NCBI GenBank assembly: GCA_937976305.1
Contig: CALJSB010000137.1
Span: 1 to 39,123 of the forward strand
DNA: 39,123 nucleotides
Reading direction: 5' to 3'
Source of the DNA: an uncultured Acidimicrobiales bacterium
GTDB lineage: Bacteria; Actinomycetota; Acidimicrobiia; Acidimicrobiales; SZUA-35
Position 1 is the first letter of the stretch, and each line of letters starts with the position of its first letter. The notes beneath the pieces were generated by a model, which was given only the letters and a program-made list of their open reading frames with translations, had not been told where the DNA came from and did no database searches. Of this stretch, positions 1-6,910 are shown piece by piece. The position numbers were made by a program, and so were the translations under genes.

Positions 1-649
1 TCACGCCGAGATCGATCAGATCCTGGTATTGGGTCCCGACGTCCGCCTGACCCGTCGAAAAGAGCACAGTCTCGGCCACGCTCAGCGGTACCTGGGCATC
101 TTCTCGGTACACCGCGTCTGGATCGATCTCCAAGTTGTTGATGACACTGTCCTCACCGAGTGCCTCGGTCGCCATGGCCTCGATCGAACTGGAGATCTGT
201 TGATCGGGAACGCTTCCCTCGAGATACAGGGTGTCACCCTCGATCACGAAACGTTGGGTCGGTGCCGCGTCGGGGTCAGCGAACGCGACCGTCTCGGGCT
301 CCGAATTGAGATAGGCAGAGAGGGCGGGCCACGCGAACAAGTACGCGCCAGCCCCAATTGCGAGCGCACCGACAAGCCCGGCGGCGAACTTGCCGAGACC
401 TGCGAATCCACGCTTGTCGGGCCCGTCGTCGCGCCGGCTGCTGGTTGCCGGAACAGAATCAAGTTCGAGCGGACCGATCACCGAGTCGTGCCCATCAAAC
501 AGAGGAGCGGCTGACACTGCAGCTGCACCCGCCCCAGCGGTTGATCCGACCGCAGCGGCGGTTACCTCACTGGGAACTGCCGTCGAAGACAGGTCCGGAA
601 GCTCGATGTGATCAGAAGAGGTCTTTTCGAGAACCCATGCTGTGGTCAT
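1..649 (-). CDS. Membrane protein with BON-like domain (partial, 3' end outside window)
   Basis: The first 216 residues are present; the gene runs off the left edge. It starts at ATG 649, which overlaps the stop of the upstream FHA/FtsK-like gene in an ATGA motif, so the two are probably translationally coupled. Residues 1-80 are a low-complexity, Ala/Ser/Asp-rich cytoplasmic stretch ending in a basic patch (SRRDDGPDKR). One membrane helix follows at about 86-107. Residues 133-177 (RFVIEGDTLYLEGSVPD, then alternating helix and strand) look like a BON (phospholipid/periplasmic binding) domain of the kind found in ArfA/OmpA-like actinobacterial envelope proteins. The remainder cannot be judged, and an OmpA-type C-terminus is only a guess. 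Expected location: inner membrane with the BON part outside. Confidence 0.7.
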   Translation of the reverse strand, partial: MTTAWVLEKTSSDHIELPDLSSTAVPSEVTAAAVGSTAGAGAAAVSAAPLFDGHDSVIGPLELDSVPATSSRRDDGPDKRGFAGLGKFAAGLVGALAIGAGAYLFAWPALSAYLNSEPETVAFADPDAAPTQRFVIEGDTLYLEGSVPDQQISSSIEAMATEALGEDSVINNLEIDPDAVYREDAQVPLSVAETVLFSTGQADVGTQYQDLIDLGV

Positions 650-1860
650 CGCTGAACTCCAGTCGGTGGAAGGAAATGCTCAGCCATGGCAAACGTGACG
701 TCGTAGGCAAAGACGCTTGATACGCCGATGGGTGTGACGCCGTCGATGCAACGGCCTGTCGTGGTGTCTTGCAGCGTTGGGTCCGCCCCGCTGAGATCGA
801 GGACGATCTCGGTGTCGTCTGGGATGTCGCCGTGATTGTCGACGATCGAGATGACGCCATTGGTGGGCAGGCGCCCCAGGTCGGTTTGCCGATCGTTGAT
901 GATGATGTTCAGGGCTCGACCGGGCCGTTGCTCGGCATGAGGCAAGGCGTCGCACCAGGACCAGTCGCCGCGGTTGTTTCTTGCCAGAATCGTCACGCCG
1001 ACATCGTCCGGACTCGCCAGGACACTGACGCACAGCGTCAACCACGAGGCGATGGTTTGGGCGCTACTCGTCTGACCAACGATTGCGATCGACTGGGTGA
1101 GGAGGTCGACGTCGAGCGGTACAGACGGAACGATGCTGCTCGCACCGACCGCGGTTCGAGTCTGCTTATTGACCAAGGACAAGTCGCCGGGCAGATTGAG
1201 CCCGAGGTCGCCGAGGGCAACGGGAGCCCTCCCGAAGAGCGTTGAGCCGACGGGTGCAATGCGGAATGAAGAAGGTCCGATCACGCTGCGCCGCTTGATT
1301 TCATCCGGCGTAAACCCGGTTCGCATTGAGCGGGCCATCTCTGCCTGCACGCTGTGGAGCCAGTCCATGACGTCGTTGTCGACGCCCCGCTTCTTGGACG
1401 CTGCCGGCATCGGGGAGAGTGATGGGGAAGTCAGTTCGTCGGTTGCCTCGGCCTGAAGGGCATCTCGATCTCGGGCGATACCGATCTGGAAGCGAGCTGA
1501 CGTTGCGTCGATGATCTGCCCGGGCTCGAGCGCCACGGGGCTGGTGACAGGACGACCGTCAACGGTGATGCCGCCCGCTGGCGGGATGAGCTGAGTTGTG
1601 CCATCAGGCGCAACGGTGAGCCCGAACCGTGGGCTGGCGGTTTTGCCTGATTCGAGTGCTGCCGAAGCCTCGCCTGGGCCGACCCGAAAGCTTCCCTGGC
1701 TGAGGGCAAACGAGCCGCCCGCGTGGGTTCCAGCAACTTGGCGGACCTCAAGGGCCTGTGTCGCCGTAACTGGTGGTGCGAAATCGGCGGAAGTTGTGTC
1801 GAACTCGCTGCCACTCTTTGCGCCCGGCTTCTCAATGGAATGTTCTGAAGCGTGTCTCAT
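646..1860 (-). CDS. FHA-like / FtsK-SpoIIIE-like protein lacking the ATPase motor domain
   Basis: This 404-residue protein starts at ATG 1860; an upstream TTG at 1890 is possible. About residues 36-127 have the strand pattern of an N-terminal FHA domain (FRVGPGE, then DGRPV, then ALEPGQIIDATSARFQIG). Residues about 165-400 resemble the region just before the motor in EssC/EccC and related FHA-FtsK proteins: a DEIKRRSVIGP segment, a short strand-rich part, then ASPDDVGVTILARNN, WSWCDALPHA and a late AEHFLPP. The protein ends there, exactly where a P-loop motor domain would begin. The Walker-A-like position reads GQTSSAQT and lacks the GK[ST]. It is therefore probably a regulatory or scaffold relative of type VII secretion/FtsK ATPases rather than an active motor. 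It is coupled to the BON membrane protein downstream. Family assignment is by pattern recognition only. Confidence 0.55.
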   Translation of the reverse strand: MRHASEHSIEKPGAKSGSEFDTTSADFAPPVTATQALEVRQVAGTHAGGSFALSQGSFRVGPGEASAALESGKTASPRFGLTVAPDGTTQLIPPAGGITVDGRPVTSPVALEPGQIIDATSARFQIGIARDRDALQAEATDELTSPSLSPMPAASKKRGVDNDVMDWLHSVQAEMARSMRTGFTPDEIKRRSVIGPSSFRIAPVGSTLFGRAPVALGDLGLNLPGDLSLVNKQTRTAVGASSIVPSVPLDVDLLTQSIAIVGQTSSAQTIASWLTLCVSVLASPDDVGVTILARNNRGDWSWCDALPHAEQRPGRALNIIINDRQTDLGRLPTNGVISIVDNHGDIPDDTEIVLDLSGADPTLQDTTTGRCIDGVTPIGVSSVFAYDVTFAMAEHFLPPTGVQR

Positions 1861-1919
1861 GACCCCCCGAATATCGGGCGGGTCAACCAACGACTAAAGA
1901 AAAAGGTCAGGCAAATGTG

Positions 1920-1996
1920 TGGTCGGGTTGGGGAGATTTGAACTCCCGACCTCCTCGTCCCGAACGAGGCGCGCTACCAAGCTGCGCCACAACCCG
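1920..1996 (-). tRNA. tRNA-Pro(CGG)
   Basis: The minus strand reads as a complete 77-nt tRNA. The acceptor stem CGGGTTG pairs with CAACCCG, followed by discriminator A and an encoded CCA (1922-1920). The anticodon stem CCTCG/CGAGG encloses loop TTCGGGA, giving anticodon CGG (proline). The T-arm contains GTTCAAATC. It lies 24 bases downstream of the receiver-domain gene on the same strand. Confidence 0.95.
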
Positions 1997-2020
1997 TGTT
2001 GTGTGCTGGGAAGACTATCT

Positions 2021-2422
2021 TCAGCCGGGCGTCGAAACGCCCTCAAAAACGGTCTCTCCAGCAAGAAGACGCTTCGACAATCGACGAAGTCGAAGTGAAT
2101 CGAGTGGCTTGACGAGCCAGCCATCTGCGCCAGCCTCGCGAGCGAGAAACACGTCGGCAGCACGATCGAGCAGAAGGGCAACGGGGCGTTGGCCAAGCCG
2201 GCCCGCACCCTCGTCCTGGCGGAGCGCAAGGCACGTCGCAACGCCGCCCATGTTTCCGATCTGCAAATCGAGAATCACGAGGTCGGGATCTTGAGCGGCA
2301 CAGACGGCCTGCACGTCGGACCCTCGGCGAACCCGTGAGACGGTGGTGTCAGCACCAGCCAATGCACTGTCGACCTCGTGGAAGACGGCGTCGGAATCGG
2401 TGGCGAGAAGGATCCCAGTCAT
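2021..2422 (-). CDS. Stand-alone response-regulator receiver domain protein
   Basis: The protein has 133 residues and consists of one CheY-like receiver domain with no output domain. The acidic pocket lies in ATDSD near the N-terminus, the phospho-acceptor aspartate is in LVILDLQ (about residue 52), and the lysine is in LVKPLD. The usual Thr/Ser after strand 4 is not obvious (VALLLDRA), so phosphorylation signalling may be atypical. No histidine kinase is adjacent. A TACGAT box ends 9 bases before the ATG, so the mRNA probably has almost no leader. The next gene to the right is a STAS-domain protein on the other strand; signalling proteins without output domains often act through partners, but the partner here is unknown. 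Confidence 0.85.
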   Translation of the reverse strand: MTGILLATDSDAVFHEVDSALAGADTTVSRVRRGSDVQAVCAAQDPDLVILDLQIGNMGGVATCLALRQDEGAGRLGQRPVALLLDRAADVFLAREAGADGWLVKPLDSLRLRRLSKRLLAGETVFEGVSTPG

Positions 2423-2431
2423 TGGAGCGTC

Positions 2432-2437
2432 ATCGTA
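2432..2437 (-). promoter_or_regulatory. Candidate -10 box TACGAT for receiver-domain gene
   Basis: TACGAT on the minus strand ends 9 bases before the ATG at 2422, placing the transcript start almost at the start codon. No convincing -35 hexamer is seen. Confidence 0.4.
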
Positions 2438-2582
2438 CTGGGTTGATGCCGAATGTCATGCGTGAACAGCGCTGAGTTCAGCGAGACTTGGAAGGGCTAG
2501 GCCGTGTGGGACCGGGAAGGCGCTAACATCCGCCCACTGGGACAGGGCTGGACATTGCGTCAGTCATAGGAGGACGGAACTC

Positions 2583-2933
2583 GTGATCGAGATCCATCTT
2601 GAAGAAGCTGAGAACTACACGTTGTGTCGCCCATCGGGTGAGCTCGACGCGTACACCGTCGGATCGTTCCGGGAGGCCCTCTCCAACCTTGTTGGTCATG
2701 AGCGGTTGCTCATCGATTTGTCTGATGTTCCATTCATGGACTCAGCCGGTCTCGGGGCGCTGATCACCGGTATCAGGCGGGCCCGCGAAGCCGATGGCGC
2801 CGTTGCCGTGCGGTCCGATCGACCGGCAATCACACGCTTATTGAACACCACCGGGTTTGATCGCATCGTGCCGGTCACCGAGAGCCTCGAAGAGGCCGTC
2901 GAGGCCCTCGACGAGCCGTACCCCGAGAGCTAG
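2583..2933 (+). CDS. STAS-domain anti-sigma factor antagonist (SpoIIAA/RsbV-like)
   Basis: This 116-residue single STAS-domain protein starts at GTG 2583, with a strong AGGAGG at 2568-2573 nine bases upstream. The conserved phosphorylation loop reads MDSAGLGALI, with the serine that an RsbW-type kinase would modify; the preceding strand is LLIDLSDVPF. Proteins of this family bind anti-sigma kinases and free sigma factors in partner-switching stress pathways. No kinase or sigma-B-type gene is next to it, so its partner must be encoded elsewhere. It stands alone between a receiver gene and the ATPase pair, which point away from it and towards it respectively. Confidence 0.88.
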   Translation: MIEIHLEEAENYTLCRPSGELDAYTVGSFREALSNLVGHERLLIDLSDVPFMDSAGLGALITGIRRAREADGAVAVRSDRPAITRLLNTTGFDRIVPVTESLEEAVEALDEPYPES

Positions 2934-2996
2934 TTCTTCTAGCACTGCCTTTCGAGCACTGCTTTTTGAGCACTGTTGTGCTCGGCTCCTCGGCCG

Positions 2997-4157
2997 TCAG
3001 GTTTGCAGCGCTTTCAGCGCGTCAGCGATTGCCGTGAGTCCCGCGAGGTCGGCAACGGGTTCTGCTCGTTCTTCGATCTCGACGACCTGAGGTTCGTCAC
3101 CGGCTCCGGTCCCGAGATCGGCGATGCGTGATGCGAGCGTGGCGATGAGTTCTCGCTCTGAGGCCCGCAGATCGCCAAACTGTCGAAGATTGGCATCGAG
3201 CGGGTCGTCGCCCAGGTCGAGGTTCGCGGCGCCGAAATCCGGCGTGAGTCGGTTGACGATGAGCGCATCAACGGTGCGATTTCGCTCCGCCAAACGTGCG
3301 GCTGTCCATGTCGACTCAGCGATCGCAGTCTCTCGGGCCGCTGAGATCAGCACATAGCGGGCCCGCTCAGAGCCCAGCAGTTCATCGACCTCGGCGGCCC
3401 TCGTCCTGAAACCTTCGTCCATGCCTTCGAAGGCGGCGAAGAAGTCGACGACGTCTTCGAGCAGCGCCGTGCCGACCAGGCGACTGATCATGCGCACCGC
3501 AAGCTGGGTAGCCGCGTTGACCGCCCGCATGATGCCTCGTTTCGGGGCGAGGATCGACCGGTACAGGCGGTGGTCGACGAAGCGGCTGAGGCGGCCCGGG
3601 CTATCGAGCAGGTCGATGGCGTGTTGGGAGGGAGGCGTGTCGACCACCACGAGATCGAACCGATCGTCGAGATGCAACGCTCGCAGTCGCTCTGCTGCCA
3701 TGTATTCGTTCGTGCCCGAGAGCGTCGAGGTGAGATTGCGATACAGGCGGTTGGTGAGGACTCGTTGAGCTTGTTCGGGTGAGGCCGCGTGTTCGGTGAT
3801 CAGCGCGTCGAAGGTTGCTGACGGGTCGAGCATCGCCGCCCACAGCTCACCACCGGATCCGGCATCGGAGGATCGTTCCCACGGTCCTCCGATCCGGCGA
3901 GGTTCGTTGCCCCAGTTCGCGCCGCCGATCCCTCGTCGATCAGAAGCCTCGTTGGGCTCACTGATGCCGAGCGCATCGGCGAGCCGTCGTGCCGGATCGA
4001 CCGTGAGCACAACGGTGCGACGCCCGGCGTTGGCGCCCGCAATGGCCAATGAGGCCGCTGTCGTGGTCTTCCCGACCCCGCCGGCGCCGAGGCAGATGAT
4101 GACGTCTGCCTCGTGAATCAGCCCGGACGGACGAGTCACTTCGGACGGTTCCGTCAT
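2997..4157 (-). CDS. Get3/ArsA-like ATPase, second of a tandem pair (BagB / Rv3680-like)
   Basis: This is a 386-residue cytoplasmic P-loop ATPase of the ArsA/Get3 class. The deviant Walker A GAGGVGKT is at residues 24-31, followed by VVLTVDPARRLADALGI (switch I/ADP-binding stretch) and VVVDTPPSQHAIDLLDSP (switch II). No arsenic resistance genes are nearby. The tandem arrangement of two divergent ArsA-like proteins matches the mycobacterial Rv3679-Rv3680 pair, described as bacterial Get3-like proteins. Its ATG overlaps the stop of the upstream partner in ATGA (4154-4157), so the two are probably made in equal amounts and may form a heterodimer (inference). A Gly/Trp/Arg-rich insert at about residues 70-100 is unusual. 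Confidence 0.85.
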   Translation of the reverse strand: MTEPSEVTRPSGLIHEADVIICLGAGGVGKTTTAASLAIAGANAGRRTVVLTVDPARRLADALGISEPNEASDRRGIGGANWGNEPRRIGGPWERSSDAGSGGELWAAMLDPSATFDALITEHAASPEQAQRVLTNRLYRNLTSTLSGTNEYMAAERLRALHLDDRFDLVVVDTPPSQHAIDLLDSPGRLSRFVDHRLYRSILAPKRGIMRAVNAATQLAVRMISRLVGTALLEDVVDFFAAFEGMDEGFRTRAAEVDELLGSERARYVLISAARETAIAESTWTAARLAERNRTVDALIVNRLTPDFGAANLDLGDDPLDANLRQFGDLRASERELIATLASRIADLGTGAGDEPQVVEIEERAEPVADLAGLTAIADALKALQT

Positions 4158-5110
4158 TCTGCGACCTGGCCTGGCGTGCTGCCAAGGGCGTCCAGTTGCT
4201 CGAGCATGACGTCGGTGAGCTCGGAAATCGATGCTTCGTCGAGGCCCGCTCGGAACAACATGGGCAAGTCAATCCTCGGCAACGGCAGCTCGACGTCGAG
4301 GCGCTTCACCTCATCAGCCTGGCTCTGGCGCCGAGCGATCCGATACTTGGCTGCCGCACGACGAGCGCGGTTGATTTTCGACCTCGAGTTGCCGAGATCA
4401 TTCAGCTCGGCTTCGAGGCCAGGCATCGCCGGCACGAGGCTGTTGACGACAATCGGACCGAGAGCGATGCCAACGTCGTCCTCGAGGCTGTAGGCCGTTT
4501 CGATGACCTCTGAGATGGGTGTTTCTTCGGCCAGCGTCACCAGAACGACCTGGCAACGGGTGTCGTCGGCCAACATCTCCGAAACAAGATCGGCTTGGTC
4601 CTTGACCGGCCCGTCTGCGCCCGCCTCGCTCAGGCCTGCTGCCGATCTGAGAAAGGTCACGGCGTGGCCGGCGGCCGGTGCGTCAACCACGATGAGGTCG
4701 ACGTTCTCGTTCTCTTCGATCTGCCTGATCTTGCCGAGCGTCAACAGATCTCGGATGCCAGGCGCCGCTGTCGCCACGACATCGATGGTGCCGGTTCGTG
4801 CCAGCCGGCCACTGATTCGATCGAGGCCGTTGCCGCTGAGATAGTCGACCAGTGCCTCGTCTGGCGTGATGCGGCGACCCCGCAATCGCCCTTCGCCGGC
4901 CTCGATCAGATCAGTGTCTTCATAGGGCAACTCGTCGATTCCGAAGGGCCGACCGAGGGTTGAATGTCCCTCGAGTTCGATGAGCAAGGTGTCGAGGCCG
5001 CTCCGAGCAGACGCGACGCCGAGAGTTGCGCCTACCGTGGTCTTTCCGACGCCGCCTTTTCCAGCGACGATGAGGATGCGAGATGAACGAAGAAATGCAG
5101 CGGCGCTCAC
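4154..5110 (-). CDS. Get3/ArsA-like ATPase, first of a tandem pair (BagA / Rv3679-like)
   Basis: The protein has about 318 residues from the preferred GTG at 5110; the frame stays open further upstream to 5221, but that would bury it in the divergent gene. Walker A GKGGVGKT lies at residues 17-24, then LLIELEGHSTLGRPFGI and LIVVDAPAAGHAVTFL (switch II). In Rv3679-like proteins the first strand also carries GKGG and the downstream partner GAGG, as seen here. The C-terminal 100 residues are helical and end with DVMLEQLDALG. It is coupled by a 4-base overlap to the second ATPase. Its start region overlaps the first codons of the divergent NfeD-like gene by 28 bases if both chosen starts are right. 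Confidence 0.82.
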   Translation of the reverse strand: MSAAAFLRSSRILIVAGKGGVGKTTVGATLGVASARSGLDTLLIELEGHSTLGRPFGIDELPYEDTDLIEAGEGRLRGRRITPDEALVDYLSGNGLDRISGRLARTGTIDVVATAAPGIRDLLTLGKIRQIEENENVDLIVVDAPAAGHAVTFLRSAAGLSEAGADGPVKDQADLVSEMLADDTRCQVVLVTLAEETPISEVIETAYSLEDDVGIALGPIVVNSLVPAMPGLEAELNDLGNSRSKINRARRAAAKYRIARRQSQADEVKRLDVELPLPRIDLPMLFRAGLDEASISELTDVMLEQLDALGSTPGQVAE

Positions 5111-6441
5111 GACGCCGGAGGGTATCGCTCGGCTTGATGATGCTTGGCGTTTTGCTGTTCGGGCTCTCGAGCCTGGTCGCAACACCCGCCAGCTCAGTCG
5201 CGGCCGCGTCAGCCCAATCAAGCCCCGTTGTGCCGGCGCAGTCAGGCAACGACTCTGACGGGCAGATCCGCATCTTGACCGTGTCGGGTCTGCTCGACCC
5301 CGTGATGGCTGATTTCATCACGACCGAACTCAAGCGGGCCGAAGACGATGCCGCGGCCGAGGATGTCATCGCCCTCGTTCTCGCCATCGACTCGAAGGGC
5401 TCCGTGCTCGACGATGACGAGTTCATTCAGCTGGCAGAGCTGATCGCCACGTCACCCCTGCAGATCGTCGGATGGGTCGGGCCGAGCGGGTCTGTTGCCC
5501 TCGGCGGCAGCGCCGAACTTCTCGGCCTCACCGACTTGGTCGGGGTGGCCGCTGGCTCGCGGGTCGGCGAAATCGGTGAATCGCGGCTGCCAGAAGGAGC
5601 ATTCGACGCGCCATTCGGTCCGGCCACGGATCGTCTCAGAACCGTTTCGGTCGACGGTGAGGAAGCAGTCGAACTCGGCGTCTCAGTTGGCCCGATTGAG
5701 CGAGCCTCCGTACTGCGTGATTTCGTCAACGAGATCGAGGGATACCGCTCGCCGGCGGTGAGCGACGACGCGAGCCAGCTCACGCAGGCCCAGTTCTTGA
5801 ACCTGCCGATCACGGCGCAGCTGTTTCACACCGTTGCGAGCCCTGAGGTTTCATATCTGTTCTTCGTTGGCGGTCTTGCGCTGCTGCTTTTCGAGCTGTT
5901 CACGGCCGGCGTCGGTGTCGCTGGTGTCATCGGCGCCTTCATGCTCGTGCTCGGCAGCTTTGGCCTCGACGTGTTGCCGACGCGCTGGTGGGCCATTGGT
6001 TTGCTGATCCTCTCGATGCTCTCGGTCGCCGTCGACGTCCAAACCAATGTTCCTCGCCTGTACTCGGCGCTCGGGATCGTGCTCTTCACGCTCGGCACGT
6101 GGTTTCTCTTTGCCGACGGCATCTCCATGTCGTGGATTACTGGCATGTTCGGAATCATCGGCGCGGTGCTCTACGTGTACACAGGGATGCCGTCAATGGT
6201 CAGGACACGCTTCTCGACGCCAACGATCGGTCGGAAGTGGATGATCGGGCAGATGGGAACCGCCACGAGCTCGGTCGACCCCACCGGAACCGTCACCATT
6301 GACGACACCCCGTGGCGAGCGGTCACCAACCGAGCGACACCGATCAAGAACGGCGAAGAGGTACGAGTCGTCGGGATTGACCGCCTGATGCTGCTTGTTG
6401 AGCCTGAATCAGGCGGTGCTCGCGACTATCGCGAGCGCTGA
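5083..6441 (+). CDS. NfeD-like membrane protein with degenerate ClpP-like domain
   Basis: This 452-residue protein has an N-terminal signal or membrane helix (about 15-36), a ClpP/crotonase-like domain (about 60-235), five predicted membrane helices (about 256-368) and a C-terminal NfeD OB-fold (about 385-440, MIGQMGTATSSVDPTGTV then WRAV and GEEVRVVGID). Full-length NfeD proteins are membrane proteases or partners of stomatins. Here the site where the nucleophile usually sits (consensus SAG after an alanine pair) reads ALGGSAE, so the serine seems lost and proteolysis is doubtful. GAGG at 5072-5075 supports ATG 5083; ATG 5095 is an alternative. No stomatin/SPFH gene is adjacent. Confidence 0.82.
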   Translation: MNEEMQRRSRRRRVSLGLMMLGVLLFGLSSLVATPASSVAAASAQSSPVVPAQSGNDSDGQIRILTVSGLLDPVMADFITTELKRAEDDAAAEDVIALVLAIDSKGSVLDDDEFIQLAELIATSPLQIVGWVGPSGSVALGGSAELLGLTDLVGVAAGSRVGEIGESRLPEGAFDAPFGPATDRLRTVSVDGEEAVELGVSVGPIERASVLRDFVNEIEGYRSPAVSDDASQLTQAQFLNLPITAQLFHTVASPEVSYLFFVGGLALLLFELFTAGVGVAGVIGAFMLVLGSFGLDVLPTRWWAIGLLILSMLSVAVDVQTNVPRLYSALGIVLFTLGTWFLFADGISMSWITGMFGIIGAVLYVYTGMPSMVRTRFSTPTIGRKWMIGQMGTATSSVDPTGTVTIDDTPWRAVTNRATPIKNGEEVRVVGIDRLMLLVEPESGGARDYRER

Positions 6442-6573
6442 CAGCCCCGCCACGACTCGCTTCGATTGGCGCTGTCGCCACCCTCCAAAGCAACGCCGAC
6501 AAAATTGGCCCTTGTGCGACATCTGTCACAGGACCTAGATTCGGGTTCTCGCATTCAAGGGGGGTAACCGATT

Positions 6574-6837
6574 GTGAGTATTCAACGTCTGGACGCCGAA
6601 GAGTGGCATCACCGGGCAGCCTGTCGTGGTCCGAATCAAATCATCTTCTTTCCGCCGCCGCGACTCGAGCGGCGGTCCGAAAAGCGCATGCGTGAGAAGC
6701 GGGCCAAAGAGATCTGCACCGAATGTGGTGTGCGCGACGCGTGTCTCGAATATGCGCTCTCGATCCGTGAGCAACACGGCATCTGGGGTGGTCTCACAGA
6801 GAACGAGCGTCGCGAGATCATTCTCACCGCAACCTAA
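6574..6837 (+). CDS. WhiB-family transcriptional regulator
   Basis: This 87-residue Wbl protein starts at GTG 6574 with AAGGGGGG at 6558-6564. The four cluster cysteines are C17, C48, C51 and C57 (C...CxxC...C), followed by GIWGG (69-73) and a basic C-terminal patch (ENERR). Wbl proteins bind a redox- and NO-sensitive [4Fe-4S] cluster and act with the principal sigma factor. The spacing and length fit the WhiB1/WhiB2-type short forms, but paralog assignment is not possible from this alone. The gene is monocistronic and ends in a convergent hairpin before selB. Confidence 0.95.
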   Translation: MSIQRLDAEEWHHRAACRGPNQIIFFPPPRLERRSEKRMREKRAKEICTECGVRDACLEYALSIREQHGIWGGLTENERREIILTAT

Positions 6838-6870
6838 TCTGCTCGTACCAACACTGAGTTGACCAACACT

Positions 6871-6901
6871 GGCCTGCAGCGTTCCCTCCACGTTGCAGGC
6901 C
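6871..6901. terminator. 12-bp hairpin between convergent whiB-like gene and selB, loop TCCCTCC
   Basis: GGCCTGCAGCGT (6871-6882) pairs with ACGTTGCAGGCC (6890-6901), with one G-T pair and loop TCCCTCC. There is no U-tract on either side, so termination would be weak or factor-dependent. The loop matches the C-rich loops of the hairpin cluster near 14 kb. Confidence 0.55.
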
Positions 6902-6910
6902 CTGCGTCGT

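Noticed and set aside
2997..5110. Arsenic resistance operon
   Set aside because: Both proteins are ArsA-like, but no ArsB, ArsR or ArsD is present and the tandem arrangement fits the actinobacterial Get3-like pair.
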